Origin: Catenulispora sp. GP43
GTDB lineage: Bacteria; Actinomycetota; Actinomycetes; Streptomycetales; Catenulisporaceae
DNA: 64,000 bases
Assembly (NCBI RefSeq): GCF_041260665.1
Contig: NZ_JBGCCT010000020.1
Coordinates: forward strand, 1-64,000
Reading direction: 5' to 3'
Below are positions 23,335 through 30,962 of the stretch, in pieces. The translations under genes and the position numbers were made by a program. The notes under the pieces are model-generated. The model worked only from the letters and a program-made list of their open reading frames with translations. It was not told where the DNA came from and searched no databases. Position 1 is the first letter of the stretch. The number at the start of each line of letters is the position of its first letter.

Positions 23335-24189
23335 GTGGACTACGAGCATGTCATCGCGCGCGCTGCCGCGTTCGACGCGGGCCCGGACGCCGACGAGGAC
23401 GACCTGGAGGCGCGCTGGCAGCTGATCGGCGAGCTGCACCGCAGTACCGGCCGGGACGCGTTCGAGGCGGTGGTGGCGGCCGCGGGATCCGATGAGCGGG
23501 CGCGGCGGCTGGTGGCGCTGGACGCGCTGGGGCAGATCGGCTACACGGCGAACCGGCCGTTCGCGCAGGAGACGGTGCCGGTCCTGCTCGGCGCGGTCGG
23601 CGATCCGGACCCCGAAGTCGTCGCCTCGGCGGTCACCGCCCTCGGACACGTCGGCGACCCGGACGGCCTGGCGGCGGTGCTCCAGCGGGTCGGGCACGCC
23701 AGCGACGCCGTCCGCTTCGCCGTGGCGGTCGCGCTGCCGGCGCTGACCGACCCCGACGAGCCGGCCGCGGACGCCGTCGCGGCCCTGATCGCCCTGACGT
23801 GCGACGAGGACCCGCAGGTCCGGGACTGGGCCACGTTCGGGCTCGGCACCCAGCTGGACGCCGACGGCCCCGAGATCCGCGAGGCCCTCGCCGCCCGGCT
23901 GGACGACAGCTGCGACGACGCCGGCGAGGAGGCACTGATGGGCCTGGCGCGGCGGGGCGATCCGCGGGCCACGGCTCCGCTGCTGGACCAGTTGCGGCAA
24001 CTGGCCGACGATGACTCGATCCTGCCCGGAACGCTGCTGTTCGAGGCCGCGGCCATCACGCAGGCGAACGACGCGCTGCCGCCGCTGCGCCGCCTGTGGC
24101 AGCGGCGGGACACCTTCGGGCCCTCGGCCCGGCGGATGCTCGCCGAGGCGCTTCAGTCGCTCGGGGAGCCGGTGGAAGCAGAGTCCTGA
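23335..24189 (+). CDS. HEAT-repeat protein
   Basis: A 284-residue, Ala/Asp/Leu-rich all-helical protein built of repeated ~30-residue pairs, for example ARRLVALDALGQIGYTANRP, PEVVASAVTALGHVGDPDGL and PQVRDWATFGLGTQLD. These are HEAT/PBS-lyase-type repeats forming a curved scaffold that normally binds another protein. No catalytic domain is attached. Starts at a GTG; longer upstream readings are shadows. Confidence 0.82.
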   Translation: MDYEHVIARAAAFDAGPDADEDDLEARWQLIGELHRSTGRDAFEAVVAAAGSDERARRLVALDALGQIGYTANRPFAQETVPVLLGAVGDPDPEVVASAVTALGHVGDPDGLAAVLQRVGHASDAVRFAVAVALPALTDPDEPAADAVAALIALTCDEDPQVRDWATFGLGTQLDADGPEIREALAARLDDSCDDAGEEALMGLARRGDPRATAPLLDQLRQLADDDSILPGTLLFEAAAITQANDALPPLRRLWQRRDTFGPSARRMLAEALQSLGEPVEAES

Positions 24190-24213
24190 CGCTGTGCCCG
24201 GGGATGGGTGATC

Positions 24214-24387
24214 ATGCCGGCCGATGGCGGCACGCAGGACCGGGAGGTGGCGATCTTCGGGACCCTCGCGGAGGGCGGCCGGTTCCGGCACCTGTCCGAG
24301 ACCGGCTTCGACCTCGCCGCCCCGGACGCCGCGAACGCCCCGGACGCCGCGAACCCCGTGAACGCCGTGAACGGAGAATCCCGATGA
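24214..24387 (+). CDS. Possible small protein (57 aa) or gene remnant
   Basis: The ATG at 24214 (or a GTG two codons earlier) opens a frame reading MPADGGTQDREVAIFGTLAE and then an Ala/Pro/Asp/Asn tail made by a duplicated 18-bp unit (GCCCCGGACGCCGCGAAC). It stops at a TGA that overlaps the next ATG (ATGA). The overlap favours translation; the lack of any family and the repeat tail leave open that this is the scrap of a former gene. Confidence 0.42.
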   Translation: MPADGGTQDREVAIFGTLAEGGRFRHLSETGFDLAAPDAANAPDAANPVNAVNGESR

Positions 24388-24840
24388 CCCGCCTGCCCGC
24401 ACCCGACTCCGCGACGCTCCCCGCCGGCATCCGCACCTTCCTGGCCACCCTGCCGCCGGACGCGATGGTGCAGATGATGTCCCTGTCCGCCGGCACCGTG
24501 AAAACCTTCGTGGCCCTGGCCAAGGACCTGTTCACCGCGCTGGAGCTGCCGCCCCGGTCCCGCGAGCTGGTGATCCTCGCCGTCGCCGAGTACGCCGGTG
24601 CCGCCTTCGTCACCGCTCAGCACGCTCCCATGGCGGCCGCGGCCGGGGTCGACGAGCGCACCCGCGAGCTCATCGCCGGACGCCGGCTCGACGACCCCGC
24701 GCTGAGCCCGTACGACAGCGTGCTGCTCCGCTTCGCCGCCGAGGCCGCCGCCCGGCCCCGGGTCGACGACCTCCTGTTCCAGCAGGCCCGCGCGCACCTC
24801 AGCGACCGCGAACTGGTGGAGGTCCTGCAGATCGTCGGCG
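24384..24840 (+). pseudogene. Carboxymuconolactone decarboxylase family protein, 3' truncated
   Basis: About 152 codons encode a CMD/AhpD-like fold: residues ELPPRSRELVILAVAEYAGA and FVTAQHAPMAAAAG carry the conserved active-site region, and the frame continues to LVEVLQIVG, where the final helices should begin. At about 24840 this sequence stops and a different protein starts in another frame (see next entry). The open frame running on to 25373 is Arg/Pro/Gly-rich and looks like out-of-frame translation. The redox Cys pair of AhpD enzymes is absent, as in many CMD relatives. Confidence 0.72.
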
Positions 24841-25188
24841 AGCCTGGACGCGCTGCGGCGCCGCACCGCCGCGGCGTTCACCGACGCAGACCCCTACGAA
24901 GGACTGCGCCGCTACGTCCTGGAGCTGTTCGACGCACTGGCCCTCGACCGGCTGCTCACCGAACGGCTCTCCGACGCCGCCTCCCCGGCCGCTTCCTCAA
25001 TGCTGGAAAGCCTCGGCGCGCTGCTGGAGTCGGCGCGCGCCGGCAGCCGGGTGCGGGCCGACGCGACCGGGCAGGACCTGCGGGTAGTGCTGTGCGGGGT
25101 GGCGCTTTAGCTGGGGCGGCTGGAAGAGCGCGACCCGGCGGTGTGGGCCCGCTACGACGAGCTGGTGCTGGCCGCGCTCAGCGGCTGA
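24841..25188 (+). pseudogene. C-terminal fragment of a TetR-family regulator with internal stop
   Basis: From 24841 the frame reads SLDALRRRTAAAFTDADPYE, then ELFDALALDRLLTERLSDAA and GQDLRVVLCGVAL, a typical TetR ligand-binding half. A TAG at 25108-25110 interrupts it (probably once a CAG), after which LGRLEERDPAVWARYDELVL continues in frame to a TGA at 25186-25188. There is no DNA-binding domain. It joins directly to the truncated decarboxylase, so a deletion removed the end of one gene and the start of the other. The following gap (25189-25379) contains a GGTGTATC direct repeat and no clear promoter. Confidence 0.75.
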
Positions 25189-25379
25189 CCGGGCTCCGGT
25201 GTATCCGGTGTATCTTGAGGTGCCGGTCGGGCCCGTCGGGCGCGCCGGGTTGGAGGGGATCACGTCTTCGCCGTTTCGTCGCGGGCTGTTTCCTTCCCGT
25301 CCGCAGTGTTCGTAGACCATGCAGGCGCGACAAGAAACACGTGCAGAGCGAGTGCACTATGGCAGGACGTTGAACTGGC

Positions 25380-28286
25380 ATGGAGGACGGGCGCCTCAGG
25401 GTTGAGGCACTTGGGCCGCTGCGGGCGTTCGTCGGCGAGCGGGAAGTGGTGCTCGGGCCGCCGAAGCAGCGGGCGGTTTTCGCGGTGCTCGCGTTGAGCC
25501 GGAACAACGTCGTGTCGCGGGACGATCTGATCGACTACGTCTGGGGCGAGTCGCCGCCGGCCACGGCCGCCGGGAACCTGCACACGTACATGTCCGGACT
25601 GCGCAGAGCTCTGGGGCCGCTGGGTGAGGCGGTCGGCAGCTCCGGTTCGGGGTATTCGCTGCTGCTCGGTGCCGACGGGCTCGACGTCGTGGTCGCCGAA
25701 CGGGTGGCGGCGCGGGCGCGCGCCGGGCGCGCCGATCGGGATCTGACCGGTGCGGTCGCGGCGTTCGACGAGGCGCTGGCCTGCTGGCGTCCGGGATCCG
25801 CGCTCGGCGGGCTGCCCGGGCCGTTCGCGGCCGAGCACCGGGCGCGGGTGGCCGATCTGCGGCTGCGGCTGCTGGTGGAGCGCGCCGAGGTGTTGATGGA
25901 GCTCGGCCGGCCGGCCGCGGTGGCCGAACAGCTCCAGGACCATGTCCGGGCGAACCCGTACCACGAGCGGCTGCGCGGGCTCTTGATGAGCGCGCTGCAC
26001 CACAGCGGGCAGACCGCTGACGCGCTCGCGCACTACCGCGAGCTTCGCAAGCTGCTCGCCGACGATCTGGGGATCGATCCGTCGGCCGAGTCGCAGGCGC
26101 TGCATGCCTCGATCCTCGCCGACAACGCCGGGAGCAGCGGTAACCCCGGTAACGCTTCCGCCGCGCCGAGGTCTGCTGTCGCTGTCCCGCCGCCTTCGCA
26201 GCCTTCGCCACCACAAGTACCGCCGGTGCGTCCGGCCCAACTGCCGCGCGTCGATGCGAACTTCGTCGGCCGGGTCGCGGCGATCCACCAGGTGCTGGAA
26301 GCGGCCCGCACCGCGGCGGGGGAGAGCGCCGCCGTGACCGGTGACGGCGATGGCGCGGGAGATGCCGATAGCACCGGTGACGGTGACGGCCCGCAGATCG
26401 TGCTGATCGTCGGCCCCGGCGGCATCGGCAAGACCGCCCTGGCCGTGCGCTGCGCCCACCTGCTGGCCGCCGCCTACCCCGACGGCCAGCTCCACGTGAA
26501 CCTGCGCGGCTTCGACCCCAGGCATCCGGCGCGCTCGGCGGCGGACGTCCTGCACCACCTGCTCGCCTCGGTGAACGTGCGGAAGATCCCTGAGAACCTG
26601 GACCAGCGGGCCGCCCTGTGGCGCAGCATCGTCCGGGACAAGCGCATGCTCATCGTGCTGGACAACGCCGAGTCCGCCGAGCAGGTGGAGGACCTGCTGC
26701 CCGGCGGCGGGCCCTCCTTCGTCGTCGTGACCAGCCGCAACCGGCTCAGCGGCCTGTCCGTCCGGTACGCGGCGCGCCGGGTGGCGCTCGGCCCGCTGTC
26801 CGCGGACGAGTCCCTGACGCTGCTGTTCACCTCGATCGGGAGTGTGCGGGTGGCCGGCGAGCTGTCGGCGGCCCGGGAGCTGGCCGAGCTGTGCGGCCAC
26901 CTGCCGCTGGCGCTGCGGATCGCCGCCGAACAAGTGTCCGCCGGGCCCGCGGTGAAGATCGGCGACGTCATCGACGATCTGGAGGACGTGCGGGGCCGGC
27001 TGGACGCCCTGCAACTGCCGGACGACGAACTGTCCTCGGTGCGCGGCGTCCTGTCCTGGTCCTACACCAGGCTCGACGCCAAGACCGCGCGCGCGTTCCG
27101 GCTGCTGGGCCTGGTCCCGGGGGTGAGCATCGGGCCGAAGGCGGCCGCGGCGCTGCTGGCGCTCGCGCCCGCGGAGTCGGCCGACACCTTGCGGGACATG
27201 GTTGGGCAGCATCTGCTGGGGACCACCGCGGGCACCTACTGGATGCACGACCTGACGCGCATCTACGCCGAGGAGGTCGGCCGGCTCGGCGAGCCGGAGG
27301 ACGCCCGGCGACTCGCCCTCGAACGGCTGCTTGAGTGGTATGTACGGTGCCTGGCCGGAAGGTACGAGACCGTCCCGGTCCGGCTCCCGTTCACCCTCGG
27401 CGACGACTTCCCCTACGAACTGGTGAGTCTGGACGGCCAGGGGGAACGGGTCGCCTGGTGCGGCCAGGAGCTGGACAACATGTTGGCGCTGGTCGTCGCG
27501 GCCCAGCAGATCGGACGCCACGATCGCGCGTGGCAGTTGTGTTACCTGCTCTTCGAGTACTTCTATGCGGCCGGGCAGGCCCGCGACTGGGCCGAGACCA
27601 TACGGCTCGGGATGCGCAGCACCGATGTGCTCCAGGACCGCCTGGCCCAGGCCGTGCTGCACAACCATCTGAGCGTGGCCTACTCCCGGCTGGGGCAGAA
27701 CGACGCCGCGGTGGGCGAGCTGCACAGCGCTCTGGCGCTCGTGGAAGACCTCGACAAGGACGGGCTGCGTATCAGCATCCTGGGTAACCTGGCCTCCACG
27801 CTCCGGGAGGCCAAGGACTACACGGCGGCTCTGCCCTATGCCGAACAGGCCGCCGCCCTGGCCCGTCGCAATGGCCTGTCTTACTACCAGGCCGGTACGC
27901 TCGACGTCCTGTGCGAGCTCTACGTCGAACTCGGTGGGTTCGCCCAAGCGCTGCGCGTGGGGGAGCCCGGCAGGCAGGCGGCTCGGGCCAGCCAGACCCC
28001 CATGCTGGAAGCCAACATCCTGATCGCCATGGGCGCGGCCGAGCACGGTCTCGGGCACGCCGACACGGCCGTCGAGCACTTCCAGGAGGCGCTGACGCTG
28101 AGCGAATCAGGGGACGACTACCACGCGGCCCGGGCGCTGCTCGGCCTGGCCAGGGTGCACCGGGCCGAGGGCCGGCGGGCGCCGGCGGCCGAGCTGGCCG
28201 GGCGGGCGCTGGTGCTGTTGCAGGACCTCGACGCCGAGGACGTCGACGAGGTCGCGGAGTTCCTGCGGGGGTTGGAAGGCTACTGA
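25380..28286 (+). CDS. SARP-NB-ARC-TPR transcriptional regulator (AfsR-like)
   Basis: A 968-residue regulator. An OmpR-type winged helix with bacterial transcriptional activation domain (residues ~1-245: GPPKQRAVFAVLALSRNNVV, WGESPPATAAGNLHTYMSGL) is followed by a Pro/Ala linker. An NB-ARC ATPase comes next (~285-610: Walker A GPGGIGKTALA near 342-352, then LIVLDNAES and GHLPLAL), then C-terminal TPR repeats (~690-960). This is the AfsR/SARP architecture that activates cluster genes in response to an ATP- and ligand-dependent signal. It lies at the head of the secretion locus and converges on a LuxR gene with a 7-base overlap. Confidence 0.93.
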   Translation: MEDGRLRVEALGPLRAFVGEREVVLGPPKQRAVFAVLALSRNNVVSRDDLIDYVWGESPPATAAGNLHTYMSGLRRALGPLGEAVGSSGSGYSLLLGADGLDVVVAERVAARARAGRADRDLTGAVAAFDEALACWRPGSALGGLPGPFAAEHRARVADLRLRLLVERAEVLMELGRPAAVAEQLQDHVRANPYHERLRGLLMSALHHSGQTADALAHYRELRKLLADDLGIDPSAESQALHASILADNAGSSGNPGNASAAPRSAVAVPPPSQPSPPQVPPVRPAQLPRVDANFVGRVAAIHQVLEAARTAAGESAAVTGDGDGAGDADSTGDGDGPQIVLIVGPGGIGKTALAVRCAHLLAAAYPDGQLHVNLRGFDPRHPARSAADVLHHLLASVNVRKIPENLDQRAALWRSIVRDKRMLIVLDNAESAEQVEDLLPGGGPSFVVVTSRNRLSGLSVRYAARRVALGPLSADESLTLLFTSIGSVRVAGELSAARELAELCGHLPLALRIAAEQVSAGPAVKIGDVIDDLEDVRGRLDALQLPDDELSSVRGVLSWSYTRLDAKTARAFRLLGLVPGVSIGPKAAAALLALAPAESADTLRDMVGQHLLGTTAGTYWMHDLTRIYAEEVGRLGEPEDARRLALERLLEWYVRCLAGRYETVPVRLPFTLGDDFPYELVSLDGQGERVAWCGQELDNMLALVVAAQQIGRHDRAWQLCYLLFEYFYAAGQARDWAETIRLGMRSTDVLQDRLAQAVLHNHLSVAYSRLGQNDAAVGELHSALALVEDLDKDGLRISILGNLASTLREAKDYTAALPYAEQAAALARRNGLSYYQAGTLDVLCELYVELGGFAQALRVGEPGRQAARASQTPMLEANILIAMGAAEHGLGHADTAVEHFQEALTLSESGDDYHAARALLGLARVHRAEGRRAPAAELAGRALVLLQDLDAEDVDEVAEFLRGLEGY

Positions 28287-28855
28287 CCTTCCACGTCCCA
28301 GCGCCGGCCGGTATCGGCCTGTGCTTGCGCCTGCGCCTGTGCCTGCAAACGCTGCCACAGCAACACCGCCTCGACCCGGCCGTCCACGCCCAGCTCCCGG
28401 AAGATCCGGTTGATGTGGTTCTTCACGGTCTTCTCGGTGACGTGGAGGATCTCGGCGATCTCGGCGTTGCGGGCGCCGCGCGACATCAGGGTCATCACTT
28501 CGCGCTGGCGTTGCGACAGGGTGGTCTCGCGGCCGTCGGCCCCCGGGAGCTGGAAGGTGTCCTCGGGCCGGTCCTCGGAGGCCGGGATCACGCTGAGCTG
28601 GTACTCGGCGCGCAGCACCGTCCGGCTCGTCGGGGCGTTTGTCGGGGCGCCCGCCGGGTCGCGGCCGACGGCCGGCTTGCGGTCCTGCTCGCCGGCGGGG
28701 CGGACGGCGACTTCGACGTACGGCATGCCGACGATGTCCACGGCCAGGTTCTTGCCGGCGAACACACGCCGGATCTGCGCCAGGATGTCAGGGCTCGTGA
28801 TGGCGATCCGCAGGCGGTCGTCGCCGTACGGCGCGCGGTGCGCGGCGACTGTCAT
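28280..28855 (-). CDS. LuxR-type HTH regulator (NarL-like)
   Basis: A 191-residue protein ending in a LuxR/GerE helix-turn-helix: LSQRQREVMTLMSRGARNAE followed by EILHVTEKTVKNHINRIFRE. The N-terminal half does not show a standard receiver with its phospho-Asp pocket. A run of Gln-Ala pairs follows the HTH. Its start lies 186 bases from the next, divergent LuxR gene, so one control region may serve both. The 3' end overlaps the SARP gene by seven bases. Confidence 0.85.
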   Translation of the reverse strand: MTVAAHRAPYGDDRLRIAITSPDILAQIRRVFAGKNLAVDIVGMPYVEVAVRPAGEQDRKPAVGRDPAGAPTNAPTSRTVLRAEYQLSVIPASEDRPEDTFQLPGADGRETTLSQRQREVMTLMSRGARNAEIAEILHVTEKTVKNHINRIFRELGVDGRVEAVLLWQRLQAQAQAQAQADTGRRWDVEGQ

Positions 28856-29041
28856 GGAAACAGCTTTCCGTATCGGGCTTCAGGCATTCTTCACGGATCC
28901 TCCACGGCGGCCGCGCCGGTGGGTCCAAGGGCCTAAAAACCGCCCAAACGCGCTTTGACGGCGTTCGGGGCGGCAACCCACCATCGGTGGGGACGGCCCG
29001 CCGTCCCGAACGACGATCCTGGACGCCAAGGGGATGGCAGG

Positions 29042-29839
29042 GTGCTGACTACGGCGCATCGCGCCACGCTGCGCGGTTACGCGCCCGCCGGACTCGAGGC
29101 GGACGCCGATCCGGTGTGGCCCGCGTTCCCCGCGGATCCGGTGTTCGCCGCGGCCGGCATGACGGCGGCCGGCGACCCGGCGTCGGCGGCGGCGCCGATC
29201 CCGGTTCGGATCCTGGCCGAGGACGCGGTCACCCGGGACGCCATGCTCGCCTGCCTGCGGCTCCGGCCGGAAATCAGGGTACTGACGCACGTCGACACCG
29301 ACCCCGCGCGGGTGGTGCTTGTTCTGGCCGAACAAGTCACCGACGGGACGCTGGACCGGATGGGCCAGGCGGCGGCCGCCGCGCAGGTCTGTGCGGTGCC
29401 GGCGTCGTACGAGATCGGCTTCGTGCTTGTCGGCGACGGCCTGCGCGCGCACCATTTGCTCGGCGCGATCGCCCACGGACCGGTGAGCGTGCTGGCGCGG
29501 CGGGACGCGGGCACCGAGCGCATCGTGCGGGCGATCGTGGGGGTCCCGCAGGGCCGGCTGGAGCTGCCCGACGACGCCGTCGGCTGGCTGGTCGCCAGGC
29601 TGCGGACGATCCACCGCGACGTGCTCCAGCCGCGCGGGCTCACCGCCGCCGGGCTCGGCACGCGGGAGGTCGAAGTGCTCCGGCTGCTCGCCGAGGGCCT
29701 GGACACCGCGCAGATCGCCCAGGAGATGAACTACTCCGAGCGCACGGTGAAGAGCATCATCCACGGCGTGCTGACCCGGTGCCGGCTGCGCAACCGCGCG
29801 CACGCCGTCGCCTTCGCGCTGCGGACCGGCGCGCTGTGA
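29042..29839 (+). CDS. LuxR-type HTH regulator, paralogue A
   Basis: A 265-residue protein with a C-terminal LuxR HTH (LGTREVEVLRLLAEGLDTAQ, then MNYSERTVKSIIHGVLTRCR). The N-terminal domain (from IPVRILAEDAVTRDAML) resembles a receiver fold but has lost its phosphoacceptor context. I prefer the GTG at 29042, which has AAGGGG seven bases upstream, over the in-frame ATG at 28955. The next gene is a close paralogue (same GxxTAAGL, NYSERTVK and IHGVLTR blocks), so a tandem duplication is evident. Confidence 0.83.
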   Translation: MLTTAHRATLRGYAPAGLEADADPVWPAFPADPVFAAAGMTAAGDPASAAAPIPVRILAEDAVTRDAMLACLRLRPEIRVLTHVDTDPARVVLVLAEQVTDGTLDRMGQAAAAAQVCAVPASYEIGFVLVGDGLRAHHLLGAIAHGPVSVLARRDAGTERIVRAIVGVPQGRLELPDDAVGWLVARLRTIHRDVLQPRGLTAAGLGTREVEVLRLLAEGLDTAQIAQEMNYSERTVKSIIHGVLTRCRLRNRAHAVAFALRTGAL

Positions 29840-29990
29840 CAGGCGCGCTGTGACGCGTCACATTAACGCTTTGCAAATCATTTGAGAAATGTGCGCGAGT
29901 TTGTGGACATTCGCCGGTCTCCACCCGTTTCATGGCAAGACAGCTCACTGACACGCCTGAGTTGCCGCCGCCTCGCACCATGATCGTGAG

Positions 29991-30821
29991 ATGCCGAGGG
30001 CTTGGGAAGGTTCGACCGCCGTGATGGAAACGACGACACCGACGATCCGTCAACGCACACCGCACGCTGTCGGCCATCTGCCGGCGGCTGCCGAGAGGGT
30101 GCCCGACAGGACACTCGACAGGACGCCCGACAGGGCGCCGGACAGGGCGCCGGACAGAACGCCCGACAGAACGTCGGCCGAGAAGGCGCCAGCCGGCCCG
30201 GTCACCGTCGCCGTGCTCGCCGGCGACCCGATCACCGGCGAGGGTGCCGCGGCGTTCCTGTCCTCGCGCCCCGGTGTCAGGGTCCTGCCGGTGGACCGCC
30301 AGCACGAGGCGGAGGTGGTGCTGATCCTGGTGTCGCGGGTGACCGAGGAGGCCCTGGAGTGGATGCGCCAGGCCGCCGAGCGGGCGCACCGCGAGGTGCG
30401 GTTCGTCCTGGTCGGGGACGGCGTGCGCGGACCGGACGTGCTGCGCGCGGTCACCTACGGCCTGGTCAGCGTCATCCCGCGCCAGGAGGCTGATTTCGAC
30501 CGCATCCTGCGCGCCATCCAGGCGGTGCGCGCCGACCGGCTGGAGATGCCCGACGTGGCGCTGGGCTGGCTGGTCGACCAGGTCCGGGCCATCCAGACCG
30601 AGGTGCTGGAGCCGATGGGCGTGACGGCGGCGGGCCTGGAGGCCCGCGAGGCCGACGTGCTGCGGCTGCTGGCCGAGGGGCTGGGGACGCCGGAGATCGC
30701 GGCGCGGCTGAACTACTCCGAGCGGACGGTGAAGAACATCATCCACGGCGTGCTCACCCGGTGGCGGCTGCGGAATCGGGCGCACGCTGTCGCCTTCGCG
30801 CTGCGCAACGGGGCGATCTGA
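29991..30821 (+). CDS. LuxR-type HTH regulator, paralogue B, with DR-repeat N terminus
   Basis: A 276-residue paralogue of the preceding gene, sharing the degenerate receiver-like domain and the LuxR HTH (LEAREADVLRLLAEGLGTPE; LNYSERTVKNIIHGVLTRWR). Its N-terminal extension has seven four-residue units ending in Asp-Arg (TPDRAPDRAPDRTPDRT region), encoded by 12-bp tandem repeats at about 30098-30175. Starts at ATG 29991 or, with a better-placed GGAAGG, the ATG at 30024. It ends 141 bases before eccC, making it the most likely local regulator of the secretion genes. Confidence 0.82.
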   Translation: MPRAWEGSTAVMETTTPTIRQRTPHAVGHLPAAAERVPDRTLDRTPDRAPDRAPDRTPDRTSAEKAPAGPVTVAVLAGDPITGEGAAAFLSSRPGVRVLPVDRQHEAEVVLILVSRVTEEALEWMRQAAERAHREVRFVLVGDGVRGPDVLRAVTYGLVSVIPRQEADFDRILRAIQAVRADRLEMPDVALGWLVDQVRAIQTEVLEPMGVTAAGLEAREADVLRLLAEGLGTPEIAARLNYSERTVKNIIHGVLTRWRLRNRAHAVAFALRNGAI

Positions 30822-30847
30822 GAGCAGTCCGCACCGCGAGCGCGCAG

Positions 30848-30862
30848 CCGGGCACCGCCCGG
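30848..30862 (+). terminator. Short G/C hairpin between luxR and eccC
   Basis: CCGGGC (30848-30853), three bases, GCCCGG (30857-30862), 27 bases after the LuxR stop, with no T tract. A weak stem; it could attenuate transcription into eccC but may be chance in G/C-rich DNA. The remainder of the gap up to 30962 shows only an AGAAGG ribosome-site candidate. Confidence 0.3.
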
Positions 30863-30962
30863 TGTCCGATCGGGCAACCCTGCGCCCCGCACCGCCAAAC
30901 CCGCCAGGGCGCCGCATACCGTCGGCGTCGAGACCCCCACAGCCAGAAGGCCACACCACACT

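Noticed and set aside
24841-25373. Continuation of the decarboxylase as a 330-residue protein
   Set aside because: After 24840 this frame is Arg/Pro/Gly-rich without family match, whereas another frame there reads as a TetR ligand domain.
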